A stretch of 64,000 bases of DNA from Acanthosepion lycidas (lineage: Eukaryota > Mollusca > Cephalopoda > Sepiida > Sepiidae), in the NCBI GenBank assembly GCA_963932145.1, contig OZ010613.1:43461719-43525718 (forward strand), given 5' to 3'. A model generated the notes under the pieces. It searched no databases and was not told where the DNA came from. It was given only the letters and a program-made list of their open reading frames with translations. Positions 19,166 through 30,523 of the stretch are shown here, piece after piece. Position numbers and translations under genes: made by a program. Each line of letters starts with the position of its first letter. Position 1 is the first letter of the stretch.

Positions 19166-19528
19166 GTAATAAAACAATAATAAATAAATAAATTAACACC
19201 TTGTTTTTTGTACGTTCTCACTCTCCTTAACCGTTGCAAAATAAGTTACCTTAGATTATTTAAAATATTCAAATTCTAAAGAATACCAGAATATAGCCAA
19301 CAGGGTTTTGCTTACAACGTAGATCCACATGGTTCTTGAAAATAACTGAGACGCTCGAAAGTACTTAGATAATACATCGAACAGTTTATTCGGATTTTCG
19401 ATCCCGATATAGATCTTGTGGCTAGACGTCCGATTGCTTCAAGCTGGGACCGAAACCTGACTGATCTGACATTAGTCAGATCTCTTACCTCTAGGCAATC
19501 GTCGTTTTTTCTCTATACGAAATACGCC
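19166..19528. other. Unannotated spacer
   Basis: No recognised gene or repeat. Confidence 0.4.
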
Positions 19529-19550
19529 ATATATATATATATATATATAT

Positions 19551-19645
19551 TAGGTTGGTGCAAAAATAATGACGTGATAATGTCGTTTTTTGACGTATTT
19601 TCGAACGTCAAAAAACGACATTATTACGTCATTATTTTTGCACTA

Positions 19646-19651
<6 letters not shown>
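19551..19651. mobile_element. Palindromic mariner-type MITE, diverged
   Basis: An inverted repeat with arms of about 48 bases starts TTAGGTTGGTGCAAAAATAA and ends in its near complement, between TA microsatellites. The end sequence is like that of the mariner elements that gave rise to the human MADE1 family. It differs from the copies at 49224 and 57875 in the centre (acgtattttcgaacgt). Confidence 0.85.

Positions 19652-19702
<51 letters not shown>
19652..19702. repeat. (TA)n microsatellite
   Basis: TA run of about 25 units. Confidence 0.97.
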
Positions 19703-19704
<2 letters not shown>

Positions 19705-19858
19705 TATAATGAAAATCCTTCATCTCAGAACATCAGATAAGTGAAAGTATTCGACTGAATAAGAAGAAAAAGATGAAGTTACTAGCCACGAAAATGTGTG
19801 CAATAATGGAAACGCCACATCACAAATTCAGCAAGTTTTCAAGAATTAAAAAAATCTA

Positions 19859-20060
19859 TTAGGTTGCTGAAAAAATAATGTCGTTTTCTCACATAGTAAC
19901 ATATGTGAGAAAATTATTGATATCACTTTCGATTGTGTTGAATTTTTCGCGGCCATTTAAAACTTTTCTGGAAACATCAAAAAATATCTAGACGGATCAA
20001 CACGTATGTAGATCATTAGGTCATTAGTCGCTAAAGGGTGATCGATTATGTTGTTGCCCT
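19859..20060 (+). mobile_element. Mariner element, 5' end remnant
   Basis: Starts TTAGGTTGCTGAAAAAATAA and continues with the same centre as the 80-bp palindromes (tcacatagtaacatatgtga). It then runs on into unpaired sequence rather than closing, so it may be the left end of a longer, once autonomous element. Confidence 0.5.
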
Positions 20061-20174
20061 CACTTTGTAGTCGGTTTTCTATCGCGTATGATCAATAACC
20101 ATTTTAGATCTCTGAAATAATTTCACAGCGACAGTGCTTATAGTATAGGAAACATTCATATACACACATATATA

Positions 20175-20290
20175 TCATACAATAGGGATTAACATTACAT
20201 ATAGGTAATGATCATTATCACCTTGTAAATTATTTCAATTTACACGGTGATAGGGATCACGTATCTGTAATCTTAATTCCTATTGTATGA
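20175..20290. repeat. 116-bp hairpin repeat
   Basis: Imperfect palindrome: tcatacaatagggattaa at the left pairs with ttaattcctattgtatga at the right, with most of the 57-base arms complementary and a small centre near 20233. No known family, and no clear TA or TTAA target duplication. Confidence 0.7.
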
Positions 20291-20329
20291 AATATGTTGT
20301 TCTCTTTAATTAAAACATTGAGCTCTATG

Positions 20330-20390
20330 CGTGAACCAGTTTTAATATTGTATTAACAGGATTCACTTGGATTATATACCAACGGATTAT

Positions 20391-20453
<63 letters not shown>

Positions 20454-20600
20454 AAACGTAATTTTTAGTGGATAACCATATTTGAGATGTTCTGTTTGCT
20501 TATTAAACATTACATGTATTTATTTCCATCTTCCGGCCCCAGTATTCGAGAAATCTCATTAGAAAAATATGCGTTCTCCGGCATATTTTTCTAAAATTTA
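20330..20600. repeat. Family C repeat with (TA)n tract
   Basis: TA run at 20393-20446, then 'ttttagtggataaccatatttgag', 'tgttctgtttgcttattaaacat' and 'ccggccccagtattcgagaaat', the family C order. A short hairpin (gaaaaatatgc and complement) closes it. Confidence 0.65.
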
Positions 20601-20889
20601 TACAAAGGTTTGAGCAAAGTCGATTTAATATCGAGATCTACTGCGTGCAAATATTAAAGAAAGCAAGCTGTTCTTCTCAATGAGAGCCTTACCGGTCAAT
20701 GTTACACGCAGTAAAGCAGGTCTTGCTGCCCACTTATGTAAACATGTGGCAATTGATCCTCAACCACATGTTCTATATGTCTAAAAGTTTGTAAAACACC
20801 TGCAGGCCTTAGGGGACATTTGTGTCCATAAAAGTTGAGCACCTCTTTATTTTACTGAGCCCACATTTGTCGCCTACAACGAGAGTCCA

Positions 20890-20923
<34 letters not shown>

Positions 20924-21424
20924 GGGTTGTGTGTGTGTGTGTGTGTGTGTGCGTGTGGGTGTATTGAGTGCATTTGGCCGGCAATTTTTTTATTTTTCCA
21001 CATTTAGTTCAAGAACGCCGAATACTTCAATCCTAGCACGTCTCGGATGATTGAGAAGGTGCCTGCTACAGGGATGGAATTTCTGGGGACCAGCCTCCCT
21101 TCATTGCTAAGCCGTAAATAACTCGAATATTTCTTTACTTGAAATTATTGAAATGGCGACGCTTCCTACACTACAGCACGAGTACACGGCAAAGAAAGTG
21201 AGACAGATACTACACACTGATCTTGGGCAGAGTTTCATGCTGTGTCACTTTCATCCGAGGCAGAGAACAAAAGCACACATATGCTAGGTAGAAGTATCGA
21301 TCTGCGCAGATAATTCCGTCATTTTTATGGGTAGTATGCTAATCTATTAAACAAGACTAAGTGTTTGTGTGTGAGAGAGAAAGAGAGAGGCAACGAAATT
21401 TCAAGCTGCGATGAAATATGATAC
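20601..21424. other. Unannotated, with (TA)n(GT)n at 20893-20951
   Basis: Apart from the microsatellite, this is unique-looking sequence with no gene recognised. Confidence 0.45.
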
Positions 21425-21875
21425 ACACGCCTTTCAATCTGTCCTGGTTTGGCATCTCGACTTCAGTCACTTTCTCGTCGACATGACGTCGCTTCTCTCT
21501 GTCTTTTCTACAAATATTTTCATACCAATTGCTCTGATGAGTTTTTTTCCTTAGTGCTTTGACTGCATGAATTTTAACGTAGTACTAGATTGGCAACTCG
21601 GTTTCACCGTTTTACTACTGAACTAGCTAGATGCAACCGGTTGTTTTATTCTAACAGTTTCTTTTCTCGCACCCTTCGCCTATGGAAGTCCCTTCCGATT
21701 TCTTGCTTCCCTGTCAACTACAATCTTCAAAAATTTAAATGCAACGTCAATCGCCGTCTTCTGCCTTCCTGTACCCTTTTCGTTTATAATCCTTTTCTCA
21801 CTAAAGTCTTCTCATTCTCTTTCATTCCGTGTAACCCCTGCGTCCTGGTCGCATTATCACTTTGCTCGGGGTGAA
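21425..21875 (+). mobile_element. LINE-J 3' fragment
   Basis: The plus strand encodes, with breaks before about 21590, the LINE-J C-terminus: FSSTW..RRFSLSFLQIF is a frameshifted stretch, then RLFYSNSFFSRTLRLWKSLP and SCFPVNYNLQKFKCNVNR in frame to the stop at 21870. It ends 'cggggtgaaatgataaaaaa', the usual LINE-J 3' terminus, with a short A tail. Confidence 0.85.
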
Positions 21876-22470
21876 ATGATAAAAAAAAAGAATACTCAAG
21901 TGTGTAAATGGTGTACAGGTTTTCCCCAGATATCCGAAAATGGCGTATTGATATAAAATGTTATTAAATAGAAATGGCGTAAAACGACTAAAGCAATTAC
22001 CATTAATCTATACAGAAAACGTTTTTGCGTCACCCTACAACAACGAAAGAAGCTTTGCATATGTTCGTTGCTGTGATTGAAAGTGTTGCAATGAATACAG
22101 TAATGTATTATTGTAATTTTGAAAAGGGCACGCACGTTGGGGGTATGTTTAAAGGATGTTTTGCATGCCTACAAAGAACAGCATGAGAGAAAAATTCGTT
22201 CAAGTATATTTTCGCATTGCACACTAGACAAGGAATCTCAACTTTTGATATCGAGACAGGCTGACATGGCAGGTTTATTTAGTTATTTATTTGGTGGGAA
22301 ACGCACAAAAAACTTCTCACGAATCAGTGGTAATTGCGTATTCGTCTTTTTGTCATTTTCGGATAGAGAGGCATTAATACTAAAGTAGGTATTTCGTAAA
22401 ATCGAAGTAATGTAAAACGAGAAATACCTGTATTAAGGTCGCGATGAATCATTACAGTAACGAATTTTTT
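21876..22470. other. Unannotated spacer
   Basis: No recognised gene or repeat. Short open frames on both strands without domains. Confidence 0.4.
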
Positions 22471-22474
22471 TTCT

Positions 22475-22680
22475 TTTTTAACTAATGTTCACACAATACA
22501 AAGCCCAAGAGCCATTCAAGGCAGAGGGTTATTCTGTTGAATTATATTAGCGTAGGAAAAAGACAAATGTTACGAGCATAGAGCTGGAGTAGATTTTAGA
22601 AGGAACTGTTCAAAAAATCGGGGAGGAGTGGGAACGGGACGATACGCGAACCTATCTACTCCTATTAATTATTTTAAAAT
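22475..22680. repeat. Dispersed repeat shared with 54050-54490
   Basis: 'gtagattttagaaggaac', 'ttcaaaaaatcggggaggag' and 'aacctatctactcctatta' recur near 54230-54350. 'caagagccattcaaggcagagg' resembles the LINE-J 3' end, so this may be a diverged LINE tail. Confidence 0.5.
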
Positions 22681-22801
22681 GAATCTAACGAATAAACTTC
22701 CAAGTGATTTGAAGTTATTTGCCCTTCTTTTAGAACGGCCGTGACCATCAGAGAACTAAAAAAAAAGAACTGATCATTAATTGCAAGGAGATTATATTTA
22801 T

Positions 22802-23522
22802 CTAACCTCACCACTAAGGTAAGATGTGACACCAGATATTTTTATGTGGGGTTCCCATACACAAGCATATCCATAGAGGCCAAGAGGTCAAAATTTACTC
22901 TGTCACGCTGGCGTTGATATTACACTGACTCGGGGTTGGAATCTCCGGAATCGGGTGCCTTCTCACATCTCAAATGAGGAGAGAAAAGATATTACGCTTT
23001 CATCCCGGCCCAAGGCCGAGCCAACTGCAGAGCGGTATTTAATTGACCCTCCAACTAAGACAGGATGTGTGTGACACAAGGTCTTTTTATGTTGAATGCC
23101 CATACGCATGCATATGAACTAAGAACTAAAACTATCACGCTGGTGTCGATATTACACCCACCCTGCCGCAGGGTTGGAATCCCGTAGATCGAGCGTCTTC
23201 TCCCATCTTAAATGAGGAAAGAGCATATACTACAGTTTCATCCTGTCAAAGGCCGAGCCTGCTGTAGAGCGATGTTTACCTGACCTCCCCACTAAGACAG
23301 GATGTGTGTGACACAAAGTCTGTTTTATGTTGAGTGCCCACACGCGTGCATATGCACCAATAACAAAAACTGCCCAGTCCCCATGACCACTGTCACTCCG
23401 GTATTAATATTACACTGACCCCGACCTGACAGAGTTGGAATCGCCGCAATCGGGTGCCTTCTCACATCTCAAATGAGGAGAGAACAGATACTACACTTTC
23501 ATCCTGACCAAAAAGGCAGAGA
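22802..23522 (+). repeat. Tandem repeat, about 240-bp unit, three copies
   Basis: Units start at about 22803, 23043 and 23280. Each contains 'ccactaagacaggatgtg', 'tttttatgttg', 'cacgctggcgttgatattacac', 'ggttggaat' and 'cacatctcaaatgaggag' in order. Units are about 80-85% alike. A diverged single unit lies at 47127-47285. No open frame runs through. Confidence 0.85.
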
Positions 23523-23524
23523 AG

Positions 23525-23945
23525 CGATGACGGTGAATGGAAGGGACAACACAAGGGGTGAAGCTGACACCGAGTGAGAAACTTGAAATTTTGGGATTGC
23601 ACGCCCTCGGTGTATTTCTTTTTAATACTTTATGAAATCTGTTTGTTTTTGTTTGTTTTTTTTTAAAATTGAAAGTGGTGTGGAAACGTCAACATTCTTC
23701 TTTCAGGATCAAAGACGAAATTGCAGTTTTCAACTGGAGCAAAAATAAGCAAAAAGTTTCTATGTGGACGCAATAAAAAAAATGTATGAAACGCACGTGG
23801 AAACAAATTTCGCACGGGGATAAACATTATTTACAATGTAAATACTGTACATAACTCATCTCAGACATACAGACAGACTCTGGGGGATAAACATGTTAAA
23901 AAAATGTAATTATGAAGAGAAAAAAAAATCCTTCGTTTTGAAACC
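23525..23945. other. Unannotated, with a small SINE-B tail (23822-23878)
   Basis: 'catctcagacatacagacaga' near 23855 is a SINE-B tail fragment. The remainder is unrecognised. Confidence 0.5.
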
Positions 23946-23949
23946 AGTT

Positions 23950-24335
23950 TCATTATTCGTCCTGGGTTCGAACGTGTTCTATAAATTTTGAAATCTAATC
24001 AACCAACACTAATCATTTCAAAAAGAAACAAATGTATTTCATTTAGATATCAGTTTTTATTATTCTATCCGGTTTAAAACTAGTTTTATAGGATTGGGCA
24101 CCTTACTTATCAACCAGCACCTATTTTGAAGACAAATAAATTTACTTCATTTTGATACCTGATTCATTATTCTATCCGAACTAAAATTCGTTCTATAGGA
24201 TTGGAGACCTTATTTATCAAGCAACGCTCATTTGAAGATAAATTCTTTCACTTTTATACTAATTTTATTATCTTTTATGGTGCCAAACCGGTTTTATAGG
24301 ATTCGAGACGACCTGTCAATCAACCCTTGCAAGTT
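23950..24335 (+). repeat. Degenerate tandem repeat, about 107-bp unit
   Basis: The phrases 'attattctatccg', 'ttttataggattggg' and 'gaagacaaat' return at about 23953, 24058, 24167 and 24269 (spacings 105, 109 and 102). About 3.6 units, not related to other repeats in the window. Confidence 0.75.
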
Positions 24336-24336
24336 C

Positions 24337-24780
24337 TCAAGGACACATGACACAGTGGATAAAGGCGTTTGTTAGATCCAGAGACAGGACCCAAAGACTG
24401 TCAGTTCAATAACTGGTTAAGACAGTGAAGAACTTTCAGAGGGGGATTAACAGGAGATGACTGACATCCATTAGACATGGCACATGGAACTAGAACAGTC
24501 TACCCCAGTGAGCGAAATAAAGGGCTCAGTTCGACATTACAACCACATGCAGAAGGTCGGAGCGTACAGCGACCGAAACGTTGTGATAAACATGACGGCA
24601 AAGATGAGGACAATAGTCTGAATAATGTGAATAGTGTAGATAATACCTCATCTCAGAAATATAGACAGATACTGAAGGGCCGAAACGTTGTGATAAATAT
24701 GGCGACAAAGATGAGAACAATAGTCTGAATAATGTGAATAGTGTACATAATACCTCATCTCAGAAATATAGACAGATCTT
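24337..24780 (+). mobile_element. SINE-B with duplicated 3' half
   Basis: Box A 'cacagtggataaaggcg' (24350), box B-like 'gtcagttcaataactgg' (24399), a hammerhead-like segment (24550-24585), tail, then a second copy of the 3' part from 'gggccgaaacgttgtgataa' to the tail end at 24778. Confidence 0.8.
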
Positions 24781-25079
24781 TTGTATTCATCATAAATTAT
24801 CCAATGAGGACATAGCTAAATGTGCAACATAATCTTGCCGAAATACCATATCAGCCATTTTCGGACATTTCATTTACAGGCTTCAAAACCACGAAAAGAT
24901 TTGTCATGATCACGGCCGGATTCAATTCTTAAGAAAGAAAACAAAGAAAATTATATCCAGATATCTCGCCGGTCACCGTACCAAAGTGCTTAATGTCAAC
25001 TGTATTTTGTTTGGTTTCCTTGTTTCTGTAGCCCAGCGAATATTTCACATGTTGGGCTGTTTCTTTAACATTCACTGAC

Positions 25080-25440
25080 CGAGCAGCTAGTACTGCCTTT
25101 GTTTTAAATTTACAAAATCTTTCTCTTAAAAGGATTTTTCAGGAAAATAGGTTTCTTAAATCAAAGAGCTGTTATCGCTTTTTACAGTACTGATGAGAGT
25201 TTCCTTCCTAACCTTTTATTTGAATATTTGTGGGATGTTAACTTCTAGATTATGTCGTTATTTTCTCTTAAGGGTACAATCCATTTTAGCTATTGCAGCT
25301 ATTGATGTTCCTCAAGTGATGTGGTTTCTGTTATTTGGTACAGTTCTTTGTTTCTGATCCTGTCGTGGCAGTCCACACTATTCAACGAAGGATAGTTTCG
25401 CCCAACACCACAAGTTGCTGCACAACCCAAACATTAACCT
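25080..25440 (-). mobile_element. LINE-L 3' fragment (minus)
   Basis: Related to 26400-26690 (minus) and, inverted, to 25590-25850 and 43190-43480. Shared phrases include 'ctcttaaaaggatttttcagg', 'gagtttccttcctaacctttt' and 'attatgtcgttattttctct'. At 43 kb the family directly follows a LINE reverse transcriptase, so it is taken as the distal part of that LINE. Confidence 0.55.
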
Positions 25441-25554
25441 GAGAACTCTAGTCATGTTCATAATTAGCCTCCTCAGATCGAGGATTTCATATGGATCACA
25501 TGTATAGCGACCAAATTGTTAACTGGATACAACTGCTTTCTCAGATCAACGTAG

Positions 25555-25850
25555 GAGAGGACGGTCCTTCTTTGAATCTTGTAAACCGACGGTAAAGTGT
25601 AACTAACAAAGAACAGCGCCAATTAACAGAAACCATATCACTTGATTGACTTTCAACAGACAGCAATAACCAAAATGGATAGAACATCTAACTCGAAAAT
25701 AATGATATAATCAAAACGTTGACGTTCCACACTACTTCCAACAAAAGGTTAGGAAGGAAACCTCATCAATACGAGAAACAGCGATAACAGTCATTGGTCT
25801 TGAGAAGCCTATTTTATCGAAGAGCTGAATTCAAATACCCTTGGGAAAGT
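25555..25850 (+). mobile_element. LINE-L 3' fragment (plus), inverted to the previous one
   Basis: Plus-strand counterpart of 25080-25440, giving an inverted pair with about 150 bases between. The order of shared phrases is reversed. Confidence 0.55.
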
Positions 25851-25879
25851 TATGAATCTATCTCTGCCTTTTCCAACTA

Positions 25880-26040
25880 TGGGTTGAATATTAAGACAGT
25901 GTGGGTCCTATAGCCATTGGTGGCAAACGGTGTGCCGCAGAAAGAAACGGCAAACTATTGCGGAAAAATCTTCTGCTTAGTCATGAATCGAAAGAAACAT
26001 GATCGCTCAAGCGTGTATCACGTATGACATTCAACTGATT
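25880..26040 (+). mobile_element. SINE-A 3' fragment
   Basis: 'gggtcctatagccattgg', 'gcagaaagaaacggcaa' and 'cgctcaagcgtgtatcacg' match the distal half of SINE-A. The tRNA-like head is missing. Confidence 0.75.
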
Positions 26041-26094
26041 TTTTTTTTCCTTAGAAATTGTTTTAAAATAAAGATTTTTATACATTTCAATTAA

Positions 26095-26690
26095 TAGTAG
26101 CACTGGCTGTTCGGTCAATGGATACCGAATGTTTCCTTATAAGGAGACGGCCAATATTACCATTAACATTACCATTTGAAGTAGTTAACTTCAACGGTTT
26201 CTATATTGAATTGCTTACAGAAGGGAGCGGCATTGCGCGTTCTGTTCAAATTCCTCAAACATTCATTACGACATCGTTACATCCGATGCCACTTAACAAA
26301 GCTGAATGCAATTCCTACACCTGTCTATCACCATATCACAAACAATCAAAATACAATTATAAATAAAAGACAAATATTCATAGTTAATACCAAAATATTA
26401 TACAGCATTCATTGTAATGGCAATATTGGGCGTTTCCTTCCAAATAAATATTTGGCATTCATTGATCAAGCACCCAGTACAGTTTTCGGTTGAAATTTCT
26501 CAAATCTTTCTCTTGAAACAATCTTTCAGGAAAACAATATTGTCAGGTCCAGTAGCTTTTATCACTCTTTCCGGTATGATAGCGATTTCCGTCCTAACCT
26601 TTTATTTGAAGTCGTGTGGAACGTCAATATCTTGATTATGTCATTATTTTCTCTTCGAGTTACATTTGCTATCTATTTTAATTGTTTAAG
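26095..26690. mobile_element. LINE-L fragments
   Basis: 26095-26160 matches 43455-43510 on plus ('actggctgttcggtcaatg'). 26400-26690 matches the same region on minus ('ggcattcattgatcaagcac' and 'cctaaccttttatttgaagt'). Open frames here are chance products of the antisense strand. Confidence 0.5.
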
Positions 26691-26899
26691 ATATATAAAA
26701 TTTAATATCTTCGTCTTCAAGGTTTCGGGTTGGCGGTTGCCATATTTTTTTTTCCCCCCTACCGGACTGTTTTAAAGAAAAAGAAAAGAAGTCCTACATG
26801 GGATCTTCCTTTGCTTAAGGGGTAATGAAACAATTAGGACTGGTCAGAGAAAAGGGAAGAAATGAGGTCTTTGTTCTTATCTTTTATGTCCTCTGTATG

Positions 26900-26903
26900 T
26901 ATG

Positions 26904-26944
<41 letters not shown>

Positions 26945-27120
26945 TTTGTATGGTGTGTTGAGTTCGTGTGCGTGTTTTTGCAACTATGTGTGTATATATT
27001 CGTTCTCCATACATATATACTATTATATTACATAATTATAAAAAAAATCTATACACAAGCTACAAGTATTTTGTTGTGTGTGTGTGTGCGGTCTGACTAG
27101 AGTGTTTGGCTACTATATAT
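26900..27120. repeat. (TA)n(CA)n and (TG)n microsatellites
   Basis: TA/CA run at 26903-26944 and TG runs near 27074-27088. Confidence 0.9.
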
Positions 27121-27124
27121 ACGG

Positions 27125-27533
27125 TGTGTGTTTATGTGTGGGGTATGATTTGTTTAGTGTTGGTTTAAATTTGTCTATAAAGTTTTTTTTTCCTGTATTT
27201 ATAGATAAGAGTAATAGTCTGTTTGATAGATAATTTTAAATTTATCTTTGTTGCATTTGTGGATGTGTTTTAACACAAAGAGTTTCCTGTTGTCTGGTAA
27301 TTTAATGTTGCTTTTGTGAAGGGAAAATCTGTTGTTTATTGTTTGGATGATACTTACATAGGATTTCTTTCATTTTGTACACTTGAATGCAAAAATCACA
27401 TTTTGGAAGTTGCAAAAAATATTAAAAATAAACTATAATATATATTTTAAAAATCCACATTACAACCAAAACATTTGCGGCTTCTCTTTAAGATATACAC
27501 TTTTCTCTCATTGAAACAACTATAATCTCTCCC

Positions 27534-27535
<2 letters not shown>
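27125..27535. other. Unannotated spacer
   Basis: No clear gene. The minus strand has short PLE-like phrases, but they are too weak to call. Confidence 0.35.
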
Positions 27536-27573
<38 letters not shown>

Positions 27574-27794
27574 TGATTCTTTCGCTACGTAAGAGTTCTC
27601 ATGTTTCGAAAACGAGAGCCGAAAACCTCAATATAATTATTAAAATTAAATTGAGTTAAAGTATCAAGCCATGTTTCACCCTCAAACGAAATATAATTAT
27701 AATTTAAGCTCTACTTCTGCCTGGAGCACTGTTTTTAAAAATAAAAACAAAAATACTAAAGAACTCCGGATTATTTAACTAACATGTTATTTCC

Positions 27795-27853
<59 letters not shown>
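27536..27853. repeat. Family B repeat between two (TA)n tracts
   Basis: TA runs at 27536-27569 and 27801-27853 enclose a foldback family B copy: the left part matches the hairpin arm (cgctacgtaagagttctcatg), and the right part is the complement of the family B lead ('ctccggattatttaact'). Confidence 0.8.
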
Positions 27854-27857
<4 letters not shown>

Positions 27858-28034
27858 CGACGTATGAGGTTCAAGCAGATCAGTTCCCAGGAAACCGACA
27901 GCCCGACAACAGCACATGAGATTTGATTATAGTGGTAAAGGTTTCGCGCAGGACCATCCACACGTTTTGAAGGGCCGAATACAGAGACCTGGTGTATTAC
28001 GTGACAACAAGATCCCCAAACGACCCTCCGCAGG

Positions 28035-28348
<314 letters not shown>

Positions 28349-28349
28349 C

Positions 28350-29179
28350 TGTGCTAGCACACAGTCACAAGTCATACTGACCGAGTGTTTGAGCGTTTTT
28401 CAGATTGTTGATCATTCTAGATAACACACTCTCTCCCATCCTAGTTGCAGTATAAACCACAGGTTGGCTCTGCGTTTGTTGAACTAACACAAATGTGCCT
28501 GAATGAGAGTCTGCAATAGCGAGAGTCTTCGAATACGAGTGGACAGCTATGATCATTTATTATATATGGTTAGATTTACAATATTTAAAGGAGAAGAGTT
28601 TATTATGGAAGACGGCGATTATAAACACTATGGACATAGAAATGAACACCGCATGGTGACTGTCAGTGTCAAATCAAGTCTGAAGATCTCGTTGAGGCAT
28701 TAAACAATATAAAAAAAAAAACAGAACACTTTGTAATCCGATCGATGTATTTTTTTATAAAAGGAAACGTAACTGCAGAATAGCGAATGCTTGTCCATCG
28801 ATAACAACTTGCAATGTAAAAGCATAATATATAAGCCTACTGTTAAATTCAAGGGGAACTTCCGAAAACCTACATAGGGTCTACCGAAGGACTTTTCCAA
28901 CAGAGGTACTGCAAGTCTGAAGATCTTTAATGTCCGAGATGTGTCAAAATATTACCGCCATATCGTGAAACATATGGGAACTTAAAGAAAGAGAAAAAAG
29001 ATCCAAGTATCAAGAGAGAAAAAATACAATTAAAAAGATAAATAGCGATAATGTGGATTGTGTATACGGCAGGCTATTTCAACAAGTGCATTTATTAAGT
29101 ATAAGGAGTGAAATATTAATGAACTGTAAGCACAAAAAATATCTTAACACACCAGTCGTCAGCTTAAGTTTAACCACTC

Positions 29180-29180
<1 letters not shown>
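28350..29180. other. Unannotated spacer
   Basis: No recognised gene or repeat. An open frame at 28503-28703 (66 codons) has no known domain and is probably chance. Confidence 0.4.

Positions 29181-29182
<2 letters not shown>

Positions 29183-29211
<29 letters not shown>
29183..29211. repeat. (TA)n microsatellite
   Basis: Short TA run next to the minus-strand hammerhead. Confidence 0.95.
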
Positions 29212-29213
<2 letters not shown>

Positions 29214-29241
29214 ATGAAAAACAAATCACTTTAATGTACCA

Positions 29242-29297
29242 TTACGATAATTTATTTCACCTAAATCCTTTTTTAAGGATTCAGGATCATCAGGTAA
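29242..29297 (-). ncRNA. Hammerhead ribozyme, near-canonical
   Basis: Read on minus: stem I TTAC (29297-29294) with GTAA (29245-29242); core CTGATGA (29293-29287), exact; a U-U opposition at 29286/29259; stem II CCTGAATCCTT (29285-29275) with AAGGATTTAGG (29270-29260), 11 pairs with one G-U, loop AAAA; GAA (29258-29256); stem III ATA with TAT around AAT (29255-29247); C at 29246 gives an AUC triplet. The cut is expected between 29246 and 29245. All core nucleotides are present. Stem II is unusually long for a PLE hammerhead. The surrounding repeat is unidentified. Confidence 0.72.
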
Positions 29298-29299
29298 AT

Positions 29300-29808
29300 C
29301 TTCCAACAACGAAATGAGAAAAAAAATGAGATTAGAAATTGGTGGGTAGTGTAATTTTTGTAATTTAATAGAGGGGGTTGAGAGTGGTAGTTAACCAGAT
29401 AATATAAAGTATAGGGAGGGGTTAATTTTATATCTCTCTTAAGTATGTTTTATATTGGAGTAGGAGGAGTGACAGAAAACTTGGCCTCTTTAGATGGTTA
29501 ATAAAACGGAAATGAATTGTCGAAAATGTATACAAGTGAGCCTTACGGTAAAGAGAGGGATAGGGGGAGGGGGAAAGAGAGATGGAGTTGTTATAATTTT
29601 GTTTTAACAAAATTATGTAAAAGATAGTTTACAATGTTTGATAGAAAATTCGATGTCTGAAAAAAATTTTGTTATTAACTTAAATATTTAATTTTTTAAG
29701 TAAGTAGTTTCAGGACTAAATATAACTATTATTGTAATAAACATATTTATCTAGGACATAAAGAAATATTTAAAATCTTAATAGTTTATTCACCCGACTA
29801 ATTGTATT
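29300..29808. other. Unannotated spacer
   Basis: No recognised gene or repeat. Purine-rich stretches (29400-29600) produce chance minus-strand open frames. Confidence 0.4.
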
Positions 29809-29810
29809 TC

Positions 29811-29869
<59 letters not shown>

Positions 29870-29873
29870 TATA
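29811..29873. repeat. (A)n(TA)n tract
   Basis: About 36 A residues running into a TA run, possibly the decayed tail of a retroelement inserted on the plus strand. Confidence 0.9.
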
Positions 29874-30044
29874 ACATCTATTTTAATATTCAAAATTAAT
29901 TCATGAATGCAATTTATTTATTACATTGGTAAACTAAATTAAAGATTAGGTTTCATTATTTAATAATAGAATTTGAGGGTAATATTAATTTTCATTTATT
30001 CATATATGCCTCACAAATGCATTCATGTGAATCCCTACATACAT

Positions 30045-30276
30045 ACGATCATTAACAAGTAAAAAAAAAAAAAAAAAAAAAAAACCTTTGAGATAATTTA
30101 CACAAAAAAATTCATTTATCCTCATACATAAACTATATATACATTTTACAATCTTTATCTATATTTCAAAATATATATAGATTTCACAGTTAAAATTTAA
30201 TTTTATCAGTGTGATTTCGGAAGTGTTTCATTTTAAAGGAATTTAGCTAATATTATTACTATTATTAATAGTCAAA
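30045..30276 (+). repeat. Direct duplication, copy 1
   Basis: Matches 30524-30778 at roughly 90%: 'cgatcattaacaagtaaaaa', 'gataatttacacaaaaa', 'atttcacagttaaaattta' and 'ttcggaagtgtttcatttta' in order, including an internal poly(A) run. The copies are about 480 bases apart, with a CA/TA microsatellite between. Confidence 0.85.
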
Positions 30277-30439
30277 TAATGGTATATTTAAATTTAAATC
30301 ATCAATTTAGAAATGAAACTCCCTTCAGAAGAAAATAAAATTTAAACTATAGAATATTACAAAAGAAGGACATTACAAATAAAGAAAATAAATTAAAATG
30401 TCATTAGAAAGACCCAATATTTCATTTAAAATCAATTCA

Positions 30440-30523
30440 TGCACGTACGCACATATATACATACACACACATATATATACATATATACATACACACACAC
30501 ACACACATATATATACACATATA
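30440..30523. repeat. (CA)n/(TA)n microsatellite
   Basis: Mixed CA and TA runs between the two duplicated segments. Confidence 0.9.

Noticed and set aside
27125-27435. PLE coding remnant on the minus strand
   Set aside because: Short suggestive words only, without the conserved motif order.
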